From assembly GCA_900551865.1 (NCBI GenBank), contig URXV01000013.1, forward strand, positions 1-39,052: a DNA stretch of 39,052 nt. The letters run 5' to 3'. The position numbers were made by a program, and so were the translations under genes. This document shows positions 30,564-37,681 of this stretch, in pieces; the first letter of the stretch is position 1; each line of letters begins with the position of its first letter. This DNA comes from an uncultured Rickettsiales bacterium (GTDB lineage Bacteria > Pseudomonadota > Alphaproteobacteria > RF32 > CAG-239). The notes under the pieces are model-generated. The model saw only the letters and a program-made list of their open reading frames with translations. It ran no database searches and was not told where the DNA came from.

Positions 30564-31307
30564 TCACTTCTTGACCATCGAAATTGTTATATATCCTGTG
30601 CCAGAATGAAAGCCTTGTGTGTGTACAACATTTGAACAAAGAAGAGAATCTGCAAAAGAAGAGCCTCCGCCCCCTCCGGCAACATAGGCTCCATTTTTAT
30701 TCCAATCTCCTGCACCCGAGCCACCTCCGTAGTAACCGGCTCCGCCAGCACCCGAATTTCCTTCATATCCGCAAATGCTCCCATTACCACCGAGAGCTAA
30801 TTTTCCAGCAAGACCATCGTGGTGGTGACCAACAGATACAGGAGTTCCTGCTCCACCATTACCACCAGACGAAGGTGTTCCACCTTTTCCCATAGAAGAA
30901 GCTCCATATCCTTTTCCACCATCGCCACCGATTAAACCTCCACCCGCGCCGCCAATGGTATTTCGACTAGATGATGAACCACCACCACCTGCAACAATGA
31001 CACGATGAGAGTATTCTGTTCCACCAATACGAATGTCACTGGCATTATATGTTGCTGTATATTCGTCATTAGGTATTGAACCAATCATTAGGTATAATGT
31101 TTGGTAGGGTTCAACAGCTAAATCACACTCAACTCTTCCTCCTGAACCTCCGGATCTTCCCCCCTGACTGGCTACACAATCAATATGGATTTTTTTAATA
31201 CCTGATGGAACAATCCAAGTTTGTAAGGTTGATGATGCGTTAAAGCTGATTGCTTCAAAAGATAAAATTTTTGATATCTGTAAATTTTTACTCCATAAAT
31301 TCATCAT
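30564..31307 (-). CDS. Glycine-rich phage adhesin / tail tip protein, second of two
   Basis: The 247-residue protein starts with a beta segment, TLQTWIVPSGIKKIHIDCVA, the W-VP-G-KI-I pattern common before glycine-rich phage tail-tip domains. From residue 60 to 235 it is made of glycine clusters (GGRSGGSGG, VAGGGGSSSS, GGAGGGLIGGDGG, GAGGAGYYGGGSGAG, AGGGGGSSFAD). Such domains fold as packed polyglycine helices and bind host receptors in T-even-like and other phages. It may determine host range. ATG at 31307 or 31304; the stop of the 34-codon gene lies one base before the former. Confidence 0.75.
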   Translation of the reverse strand: MMNLWSKNLQISKILSFEAISFNASSTLQTWIVPSGIKKIHIDCVASQGGRSGGSGGRVECDLAVEPYQTLYLMIGSIPNDEYTATYNASDIRIGGTEYSHRVIVAGGGGSSSSRNTIGGAGGGLIGGDGGKGYGASSMGKGGTPSSGGNGGAGTPVSVGHHHDGLAGKLALGGNGSICGYEGNSGAGGAGYYGGGSGAGDWNKNGAYVAGGGGGSSFADSLLCSNVVHTQGFHSGTGYITISMVKK

Positions 31308-31308
31308 T

Positions 31309-31413
31309 TTACATCTCTTGCATTGAGGTATTTTGATAACATATTGTATTTAATATAAAAGTTATGAAGGAGAACACTTGCTGAGTCTCAAATTTATTTA
31401 GAATAACAGACAT
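31309..31413 (-). CDS. 34-residue small protein between the glycine-rich genes
   Basis: AAAAGGAG six bases upstream and an ATG at 31413-31411 that overlaps the stop of the preceding gene (TAATG) open a 34-codon frame ending in TAA at 31309, one base before the ATG of the next gene. The product, starting MSVILNKFETQQVF, has a hydrophobic middle (FSFITFILNTICY), so it could be a small membrane or tail-tip accessory peptide. The exact fit between two genes and the strong ribosome site argue that it is translated. No family recognised. Confidence 0.6.
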   Translation of the reverse strand: MSVILNKFETQQVFSFITFILNTICYQNTSMQEM

Positions 31414-32021
31414 TATTTGCTCCTTTTAAATAAAATTTTTACATATCCGTTCTGTCCATTTGTTCCACTGTTTGAGGCGCGGTATGCGCCACCTGCACCA
31501 TATCCGTTTCCTAAAATAGAAACTGTAGAAGATTTGACACCATTACTTTTAATAATCTCGGAAACACTGTCAGCATTACCAATTGTTAAAGTACCTCCAT
31601 TTCCATTATTAGTTCCTGCACCATTTCCAGTTCCGTATCTTCCATTTCCAGCTCCTGCACTAATGATGTTTGTGGAGCCTTGAAAAATGCTAGATAACAA
31701 ACCGTTAGTGCCAGCACTTGTATTTTTACCTGATGCTAAACCTCCCGCTCCACCTTTACCAATCGTAATTTTTAAAGTTGTTTTAGCAAACTTAATAAGT
31801 CCTTTAAACGCAGCACCCGATCCACCGTTAGAACCAAACCAAGAATGGGAAGTAGCTGATCCTCCCCCACCGACACCTGCACCACAAATAGAAACTTCAA
31901 AAATACCTTTATCGATATTAATAGTATATTTACCGGGAGCTGATTTTTCAAAAACAACTTGATTTAGAGTGTATGGAGAAACTTCAGCTCCAATCATCTT
32001 CTCACTCAATAACTCTCTCAT
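31413..32021 (-). CDS. Glycine-rich phage adhesin / tail tip protein, first of two
   Basis: The 202-residue protein has an N-terminal beta segment (VVFEKSAPGKYTINIDKGIFE) followed by glycine-rich runs from about 55 to 190 (GAGVGGGGSAT, GKGGAGGLASG, GAGNGRYGTGNGAGTN, GYGAGGAYRAS) and ends in QNGYVKILFKRSK, a common end of this adhesin type. The start at 32021 overlaps the previous gene's stop (TAATG); an in-frame codon upstream at 32060 lies inside that gene and is rejected. Probably the receptor-binding tip paired with the upstream fibre. Confidence 0.75.
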   Translation of the reverse strand: MRELLSEKMIGAEVSPYTLNQVVFEKSAPGKYTINIDKGIFEVSICGAGVGGGGSATSHSWFGSNGGSGAAFKGLIKFAKTTLKITIGKGGAGGLASGKNTSAGTNGLLSSIFQGSTNIISAGAGNGRYGTGNGAGTNNGNGGTLTIGNADSVSEIIKSNGVKSSTVSILGNGYGAGGAYRASNSGTNGQNGYVKILFKRSK

Positions 32022-32554
32022 TAACTTGCTTTTCCTTTGCTCATTGTTCCAACAACCCAAGCACTCATGAGGTTGTCATAGTCGAAATACACATCGTAGT
32101 TACCTGCTTTAATCTCTGGAGTTTCATTATTGAAGAAGTTTGTTGTTCCCCAATTAATTGTCGGCATTCCTGTAACTTTAAGCATTACTTTAATTTGATT
32201 AAATACATTTTTATTGTTTGGTGTTGGTAATGAAAATGTTGTTGCTCCAGAAATAGATAAGGTGTAAATCTTGTTAACAGCCAAAGAGACTGTTCCGGAT
32301 GTGACCGTCAAAGCTGTAATTGGTGGTTGAAAATTATCGACATAAGATTTTTGTGCCGTAGATACTGGTTTATTGATATCTGAAGTATTATCGACATTAC
32401 TCAATCCAACCTGAGCTTTTGTAACATTATGAGGGTTAGAAACATTTTCTGTATGTGCATCAATATCGAATTTTTCTTCAGTATATGGGATAAGATATTC
32501 CCCTCGGCTGTTTTTTAATAAAACCTTAATTGCTGTAACTTCTTTTGTACTCAT
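32021..32554 (-). CDS. Phage tail fibre protein, third of three
   Basis: The 177-residue protein carries the fibre motif NPHNVTKAQVGLSNVDNTSD-INKPVSTAQKSYVD at about 35-70, widespread in the shafts of phage fibres, and then a beta-rich region of about 100 residues with TINWGTTNFF. The ATG at 32554 follows GGAGTGATG; the ATG three bases before it is possible. An intrinsic terminator lies directly upstream, between this gene and the previous fibre gene. The glycine-rich adhesin gene begins within its stop codon. Confidence 0.78.
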   Translation of the reverse strand: MSTKEVTAIKVLLKNSRGEYLIPYTEEKFDIDAHTENVSNPHNVTKAQVGLSNVDNTSDINKPVSTAQKSYVDNFQPPITALTVTSGTVSLAVNKIYTLSISGATTFSLPTPNNKNVFNQIKVMLKVTGMPTINWGTTNFFNNETPEIKAGNYDVYFDYDNLMSAWVVGTMSKGKAS

Positions 32555-32567
32555 CATCACTCCATAC

Positions 32568-32593
32568 AAAAAAAGGGCGGTTTTACGCCCCTT
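32568..32593 (-). terminator. Intrinsic terminator inside the tail fibre cluster
   Basis: Minus strand AAGGGGCG-TAAAAC-CGCCC then seven Ts; the stem gains a G-U and two A-U pairs from the first Ts. It would end or reduce transcription before the last fibre and adhesin genes. Confidence 0.75.
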
Positions 32594-32613
32594 AATCATT
32601 TTTTATTAAATAA

Positions 32614-33291
32614 TTATGCAATTTCTTCATAAGATAAGGCGTCTGTTATGCCATATCCTGCTAATGTTGTTGCTTTGTCAGCTTTACCTGAAATATCTTG
32701 GTGTTCCTGAAGATAGCGATTATCTGCTTCTGATTTTGTATAACTTTCGCCTTTTAATGCTACAACACTTGTATCAACCGCAACAGAATTACCGCTAATA
32801 ATGATTCCGTTACCGGCGGAATATACATCGACTAAATCACTGACCAAAATATAAATATGTTCGTCATCAGTATTTGCAAGTAATAAATCGATATACTTAT
32901 CGCCTGCTTTATAGCCCTCAACCGGCATATTATCAGTTACAACTGTTTGAACTGTACCTGATTGCACAACCATATCCTTGGTAATATTGATTTTGTCACC
33001 GACAGGTGTGCCATCTTTCGTTAATTGATAAGTTGCGGAATATCCATTATCTGCGGTTTCAGATTTGGATAGAGAATAAACAGGAACGCTCGGAATATTA
33101 ATATCCACTTCTTTGGATTTGATTTCCAGCTCTACACCATTAACCTTAATTTTCTCAATTTTATTGACTTGTGCGCCTGTTTCAATTCCACCTAAACTTT
33201 CTCCATTATCATTCAAAACAAGGCTTGATTTGGTAACAGGATATAGCTTGTTGCCGTTACTGTCTTTTATATAAATATGTTTGTCTGTCAT
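32614..33291 (-). CDS. Phage tail fibre-like protein, second of three
   Basis: The 225-residue protein begins MTDKHIYIKDSNGNKLYPVT, typical of short phage or gut-phage baseplate/fibre proteins, has a beta-rich centre, and ends with SYTKSEADNRYLQ and DKATTLAGYGITDALSYEEIA, the LAGYGITDA motif of fibre ends. The ATG at 33291 is chosen; a TTG five codons upstream is the alternative. An intrinsic terminator follows its stop. Confidence 0.72.
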   Translation of the reverse strand: MTDKHIYIKDSNGNKLYPVTKSSLVLNDNGESLGGIETGAQVNKIEKIKVNGVELEIKSKEVDINIPSVPVYSLSKSETADNGYSATYQLTKDGTPVGDKINITKDMVVQSGTVQTVVTDNMPVEGYKAGDKYIDLLLANTDDEHIYILVSDLVDVYSAGNGIIISGNSVAVDTSVVALKGESYTKSEADNRYLQEHQDISGKADKATTLAGYGITDALSYEEIA

Positions 33292-33316
33292 AGTTTTTTC
33301 TTTCAAAATTAATAAA

Positions 33317-33880
33317 TTATTTAATCACGCTATATGTCATTGTGTCTGGATAAATGAGTGTTAACGCAATCTTGTCATCGATAATCGGCTCGTATGCCAC
33401 GCCGTCTAAAATGCCATAACCAGCCAACGTATCAGCTTTTTTATCCATTCTACCTGCAATTTCCGCGGCGGCTTCAGCATAATGTTTAGAAGAATAGTCA
33501 AATTCTTCAACAGCGCCATCAGTTTTAATGGCCCAATCTTTAGCTTGTTGTGCCGCATTTTCTGCTTTTAGAACCAAATCATCCGTGCCGTTTTGAATAT
33601 AGTTGCGAATATCTTGGACAGTTTTGGCGGTACTCGGCACTTCACCGTTTTCGGTAATTACAACGGTTGTGCTGTCGCCATGCGTGATGTCGTGTAAAAT
33701 CTTGGCATCTGCATCAACAATTATCTGAATATCATTAATGGCTTTTGCGACACTTGGGACTTTACCGCTCTCGGTATCAACCTCAGTTGAGACAGAGCCA
33801 TGCACAACTTCGTGCAATAGACCGGTATCCACCTCGGCTCTGTCCACCGCGGCGTTTAATCTTTCTTGCATATTTGGCAT
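33317..33880 (-). CDS. Phage tail fibre-like protein, first of three
   Basis: The 187-residue protein has two similar internal segments, LLHEVVHGSVSTEVDT-ESGKVPS and ILHDITHGDSTTVVIT-ENGEVPS, each followed by AKAINDI/AKTVQDI, so an internal duplication of about 44 residues. Then follow a helical AENAAQQAKDWAIK segment and ADTLAGYGILDGV, the same fibre motif as in the next gene. AGGAGCTATA precedes the ATG at 33880. It probably forms the first part of the fibre or its attachment to the tail. Confidence 0.72.
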   Translation of the reverse strand: MPNMQERLNAAVDRAEVDTGLLHEVVHGSVSTEVDTESGKVPSVAKAINDIQIIVDADAKILHDITHGDSTTVVITENGEVPSTAKTVQDIRNYIQNGTDDLVLKAENAAQQAKDWAIKTDGAVEEFDYSSKHYAEAAAEIAGRMDKKADTLAGYGILDGVAYEPIIDDKIALTLIYPDTMTYSVIK

Positions 33881-33889
33881 TATAGCTCC

Positions 33890-34366
33890 TTAATTTAAAT
33901 CGTGCGGACAGGTGTAATGAACAAAGCGGTGCAATTTATCAACCGTGAGTTCCAACTTTTGGAAGTCGGAATCCATAATGATTTGCAACGCGTCTTCGGT
34001 AATGGTTGGTCTGTCCCTGATTTCAAGTTCTGACGTGATTTGCCAAAGTCTTCCGGCAATAAGGCTTGCCTCAAACTGCTGTGTAAAGCGCGCGTCCTGT
34101 TCGGTTAAGCCAATTCCGCCCAACAGATTGATGGAAAACCACTCCGCCCCCTCTTTGCCGTAGTATTTGTACCACGCCTCAAAAAGACAGAACTGCTCCG
34201 GAGACATAACCCATCGCACCGTAATTTTAGATGGTGTTTGCGTATATCTGCGCCGTTGCCTTGCGGGTCCGGATTCCATATCCGTACGGATAATCGCCTC
34301 ATCGGGGCGAATGGAATAACTCTCAACCGTTGGATAAGGCAATCTTTCTGGGAATTTTATTGTCAT
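33890..34366 (-). CDS. Phage tail protein of unknown role (downstream of tape measure)
   Basis: The 158-residue protein starts KFPERLPYPTVESYSI and continues IIRTDMESGPARQRRRYTQTP with FEAWYKYYGKEGAEWFSINL. I recall this pattern from a protein following the tape measure gene in D3112/B3-like and related siphophages; it is probably a distal tail component. Its ATG overlaps the tape measure stop (ATGA). Confidence 0.75.
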   Translation of the reverse strand: MTIKFPERLPYPTVESYSIRPDEAIIRTDMESGPARQRRRYTQTPSKITVRWVMSPEQFCLFEAWYKYYGKEGAEWFSINLLGGIGLTEQDARFTQQFEASLIAGRLWQITSELEIRDRPTITEDALQIIMDSDFQKLELTVDKLHRFVHYTCPHDLN

Positions 34367-35199
34367 CGGTAGCTCCCGTATGCAGGGTTAAGCGCGTATC
34401 GTTGTTCCAAAATCGGCGACAAGCCTTCGCCTTTGCTGATATTTTTGCCAATCGCGCCCTCAATTTGCTCGACAATCACGTCAATACTCACATTACCGCT
34501 GTTATCTCGGCTTGAGGTTGCACGCGCTTGAGTATTCGGGGCGTTGTTATGCACGTTAATATCCACATAAACAGGGGCTTTTCCATTATCTCCCAAGGCT
34601 TTCATTTGTTCACGCGTAAAAACACCTTCGCCGCGTTTAGCAATAATCGGCACTTCATCGCCAACAATACCACCACTATGAAATCGTGGCGCGCCAATAA
34701 AAGCCAAAGAACTAGCGGATTTTGTCGCCAAACTGTCAGCGCCGACAATTCCGCCAGTGTGCGCCGTTGCAAAACCAAAATAAGAGCTTAAACCTGACAT
34801 TAAGGGTTGCGTGATAGACTGCCGGATAGCAATTTTTGCAAAATCGCTTACAATCGACTGCACTAAGTCAGCAATATTAGCTTTGCCTGTAGCCACAAAA
34901 TCAGCCAAAACATTTTCCATATTGTTAAAGGCATGTTTGACGGCACTTTCGGAAAGGCTTGCAAAGTCACTCAACTCCTCTTGCAGATTAACAAACCCAC
35001 ACTTAAAGCCATCCTCCAAAGATTTTGAAGATTTCAAAGCCGCTTCGTCAGCTTTTTTGACCATATTGTCGTAAACTTGGTTGATTTGCTCCTTATAGAT
35101 TTGGTAATCCTCCGAACTGGCATTGAGATTGCTAAGAGCATTCTCCCGCCACTCGTTGGCTTTGGCCATCGCCTGTTCGTAGGGGGATTTCAGCTCCAA
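34363..35199 (-). CDS. Tail tape measure protein, C-terminal part (out of frame with the N-terminal part)
   Basis: This frame continues the tape measure gene after an A7 tract: coiled-coil ELKSPYEQAMAKANEW, then a helical region, ADLVQSIVSDFAKIAIRQSITQP near 100-120, the Gly-rich ATAHTGGIVG and FHSGGIVGDEVPIIAKRGEGVF segments that are the usual C-terminal end of tape measure proteins, and a tail ending YALNPAYGSYR. It has no ATG or ribosome site of its own near 35199; the open frame begins with TTG. It is therefore the end of the preceding frame, joined by a -1 shift or separated by a one-base deletion or sequencing error. Confidence 0.8.
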   Translation of the reverse strand: MELKSPYEQAMAKANEWRENALSNLNASSEDYQIYKEQINQVYDNMVKKADEAALKSSKSLEDGFKCGFVNLQEELSDFASLSESAVKHAFNNMENVLADFVATGKANIADLVQSIVSDFAKIAIRQSITQPLMSGLSSYFGFATAHTGGIVGADSLATKSASSLAFIGAPRFHSGGIVGDEVPIIAKRGEGVFTREQMKALGDNGKAPVYVDINVHNNAPNTQARATSSRDNSGNVSIDVIVEQIEGAIGKNISKGEGLSPILEQRYALNPAYGSYR

Positions 35200-36980
35200 A
35201 ACCTTTTGCTTAATATCCTCAATATTTTTTTATATTTATCAGAATCAATACTGGAGGTTGGCGTAACGCTTGTCTCAATTTCCGCCTCGACTTTCGGACG
35301 CAGTTCAGGGTTTTCAAGATATTTTAACTCATCTCTTGCCATCAAAGCATCTTTTTGTGCCGCTTTCAAAAGCAGAATTTTATTCTGAACTTCCTGTGCC
35401 TGTGGCTGGAAATCAGGATAATTTGCCGCCAATCCCCAGATTTCTTTCTCATATTGCTCCAAATCAATCTTGGATTGCCGGAGAACATCTGCCCAATCCT
35501 TGGCATAAATCTCATAATCTTTCAGCAAAGCGTTCGGCGTAAACCGCGTTGTAAAAGATAAGCCGCCGGTGTTTTTAAGCTCTGTCCGCAAATCCTTGAT
35601 ATTTTGCTCGGCGGTTTTGAGTTTCAATCCCCATTCCGCCAACGCCATATCTTTAGTTTGTTCTGCCGAAAACTTTGTTGCTTCCTCGGTTGTCGCTTTG
35701 AGTTCATCTTGCAACTTTTTCAAGGTTTCAGCGTGGTCGTTGGCGGCTCGTTTGGCAACATCGTGGCTGTCAACGAGTTTATAAATTGCCATTCCGGCTA
35801 ACACCGCCAAACCTGTCGGCCCGCCAATTAACGCTAACGCACCTTTCAACAAACCCGCCGCAGTCGCGGTAATCCCCATCTGTACCGCCGCCAATTTGGA
35901 AACCCGGCTCATCATCGTAATACCGGCAATCGCCGATTTTGTCGACACAGAAAGCCCGGCCATGGATACCTGCAGATAACCGACACCGGCTTTCAAAAGG
36001 TTAATACCACCTAAAATCGCTGACGAACCAAGCCGTACTCCTAATAAAGTCAATGCAACATCCGCGTGTTCTGCCAGCAAAAAGAAAGCCGAAGATGCTG
36101 TATTGACAGCAAAGGCTAAGGTTTGTCCAATCGTTTTTGCGGCATTTCCACCTTGTTCCACCAACTCATTAAATTGAGTAAATGTATTTTTAAGTGCGTT
36201 ATTTAAGCCATTTGTACCAATATCGCGATAGATTTTTTCAAAACTATCCTCGATATTCGACAATACGCCGTTCATCGTTTTCATCTGCTCGTTCATTGCG
36301 CCGGCAAAATTGACATCACCGAGCGTTCGCAGATATTTTTCAATTTCAGCGGCATTTTTCTTGACGGTTGTTGTAACTCCGGCAAAGGTAAAACTGACAT
36401 CATCATTTAAAACGCTGGCCTTAATACCAAAGGTTTTGAGACGTTCGAATTCACCGACTGTTGCCGCCGCAACTGCGTCCACAAAATCTTTGATGTTTTT
36501 ACCAAACGCCGAAGCAGTGTTACCGTAAGAAGTCAACGCCGCCTCAGAAGGTTCAAGTCCTAAGGCTTTAAGCCGAATAAAAGCCTCAACAATTTCGTTT
36601 AGCTGATAAGGTGTGTCAATCGCAAACTTCTCAATCAGGGCAAAAGCCTCTTGCGCGCCTTTAGTCGAACCTGTAACGGTTTTAAGAGAACCGGACAATT
36701 GTTCGAAAGAAGTATTGGCGGAGAAAATGGCCGAAAAAGTATTCTTTAAGCCTTGAAACCCTAGGTAAGCCCCAAACAAAGCCGTTCCTTGCCGAATGAC
36801 ATCATTAAAAGACCTTGCGGTTGATTCCAAGGCTTTCAAGTTATCATTGGCCGGTGTAATAACTTGGATAATCCGCCGAAAAGCCTTATCGCCATCCGCC
36901 CCAAGGCTCTTAAACTCTTGCCGGACTTTATCCCCGCCCACCGCCGCAAGGCGTATGCTTAAATTCTTAACCGCACCCAT
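35190..36980 (-). CDS. Tail tape measure protein, N-terminal part
   Basis: The 596-residue frame starts MGAVKNLSIRLAAVGGDKV, the usual tape measure opening, has long helical segments with a hydrophobic middle (around 330-400, LLKGALALIGGPTGLAVLAGM), and ends shortly after the tract A7 at 35225-35231 with a tail (ILRILSKRFWS) unlike a tape measure. Read with a -1 shift at the tract, the frame continues KYKKNIEDIKQKVLELKSPYE into the next entry, giving about 872 residues. The protein sets tail length and passes through the membrane at infection. The start overlaps the chaperone extension by 14 bases. Confidence 0.88.
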   Translation of the reverse strand: MGAVKNLSIRLAAVGGDKVRQEFKSLGADGDKAFRRIIQVITPANDNLKALESTARSFNDVIRQGTALFGAYLGFQGLKNTFSAIFSANTSFEQLSGSLKTVTGSTKGAQEAFALIEKFAIDTPYQLNEIVEAFIRLKALGLEPSEAALTSYGNTASAFGKNIKDFVDAVAAATVGEFERLKTFGIKASVLNDDVSFTFAGVTTTVKKNAAEIEKYLRTLGDVNFAGAMNEQMKTMNGVLSNIEDSFEKIYRDIGTNGLNNALKNTFTQFNELVEQGGNAAKTIGQTLAFAVNTASSAFFLLAEHADVALTLLGVRLGSSAILGGINLLKAGVGYLQVSMAGLSVSTKSAIAGITMMSRVSKLAAVQMGITATAAGLLKGALALIGGPTGLAVLAGMAIYKLVDSHDVAKRAANDHAETLKKLQDELKATTEEATKFSAEQTKDMALAEWGLKLKTAEQNIKDLRTELKNTGGLSFTTRFTPNALLKDYEIYAKDWADVLRQSKIDLEQYEKEIWGLAANYPDFQPQAQEVQNKILLLKAAQKDALMARDELKYLENPELRPKVEAEIETSVTPTSSIDSDKYKKILRILSKRFWS

Positions 36981-37260
36981 TCGTTTCTTGACTTCCTAAA
37001 ATAGCAAATATCCCCACAGGCAACAGCTCGCTCATCATATCCATATCAAAACCGAGGCTTTGGGCGATAGTCAGCGCCAAGGCTAAATCAGGCTTAGGAA
37101 GTTTGAGTAAAATCTCCCAAGCCTGATAGCCGACATCGGTTTCTAAGGTTGTTTCGGTGTATCGGCACTTGTGGAACGGACAGAGGCTTTGTGTTCCTCC
37201 GCATCCGTTGCAGTAGGTTCGCCCGTCTCCAAAGTGCCACTTGGTGCGGGCGAAGAGGCG
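36967..37260 (-). CDS. Tail assembly chaperone extension (T-like), made by -1 frameshift
   Basis: Read in the -1 frame after the slippery site, 97 residues follow, starting RLFARTKWHFGDGRTYC and ending SQETNGCG at a TAA inside the tape measure start. The segment CNGCGGTQSLCPFHKC has four cysteines in a C-x2-C-x6-C-x4-C pattern that could bind zinc, and GYQAWEILLKLPKPDLALAL is coding-like. There is no ATG and no ribosome site, only a distant TTG, so frameshifting from the upstream gene is the simplest way to translate it. The fused product would be 237 residues, like lambda gpGT. Confidence 0.75.
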   Translation of the reverse strand, partial: RLFARTKWHFGDGRTYCNGCGGTQSLCPFHKCRYTETTLETDVGYQAWEILLKLPKPDLALALTIAQSLGFDMDMMSELLPVGIFAILGSQETNGCG

Positions 37261-37679
37261 TTTTTTTCTGCCGCCAAAATTTCTTGCAAGCCGCAATATT
37301 GATGGCGGAAGTTCTCAGCCACCGCCCAAAAGTTTGAAAACAGCTCGTCAATCTTGCTTTCTACCAACGGTGCAGGCTTATCCTCATCGGCTTCCATCAC
37401 GCCGTCCCATTCTAAAATACCGGCAATGCCTAAACCTATCAGCAGGAATTTATCAGCTAAAGCCTCTCGTTTAACCGGATTCTCAATATCCACCGCCGTA
37501 TCATTAGTAATTCCGGCCGCTTTGTTGGCTTGATAAGCTTTTGCCAATTCTGCCAGTTTGCTGTTCATATAAGCCTTAGCCTCATAAAAAACGGCGGAAG
37601 TGCAAGGTCTAACCTTAACTCTTACGCCATAACCAAGTTCCAGCCAATATGGCTCTTTTTGAATTTTTAATCGTAACAT
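37143..37679 (-). CDS. Tail assembly chaperone (G-like)
   Basis: The 178-residue protein lies between tail tube and tape measure genes, the place of lambda gpG. The first 135 residues are an alpha/beta unit (MLRLKIQKEPYWLELGYGVRV, then helices with EAKAYMNSKLAELAKAYQ). The C-terminal 38 residues after the slippery site are polar and low in complexity (SPAPSGTLETGEPTATD), as expected of a short tail that is dispensable when the ribosome stays in frame. Start ATG 37679 after GAGGG inside the end of the tail tube gene. Confidence 0.83.
   Translation of the reverse strand: MLRLKIQKEPYWLELGYGVRVKVRPCTSAVFYEAKAYMNSKLAELAKAYQANKAAGITNDTAVDIENPVKREALADKFLLIGLGIAGILEWDGVMEADEDKPAPLVESKIDELFSNFWAVAENFRHQYCGLQEILAAEKNASSPAPSGTLETGEPTATDAEEHKASVRSTSADTPKQP
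37218..37266 (-). promoter_or_regulatory. Programmed -1 ribosomal frameshift signal
   Basis: On the minus strand the heptamer A AAA AAC (37266-37260) is in the correct phase (0-frame GAA AAA AAC). Five bases later TTCGCCCG (37254-37247) pairs perfectly with CGGGCGAA (37225-37218), an 8-bp stem whose loop can pair further (CCAA with TTGG). Slippery site, spacer and stem all match known -1 frameshift signals. Confidence 0.8.
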
Positions 37680-37681
37680 TT

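Noticed and set aside
34363..35199. Second tape measure frame as an independent gene
   Set aside because: No ATG or ribosome site; the sequence continues the upstream frame across an A7 tract and carries the usual tape measure end.
37094..37351. A third overlapping frame (85 codons) in the chaperone region as the frameshift product
   Set aside because: It corresponds to the +1 frame; the heptamer and stem direct a -1 shift, and the -1 frame has the better coding character.
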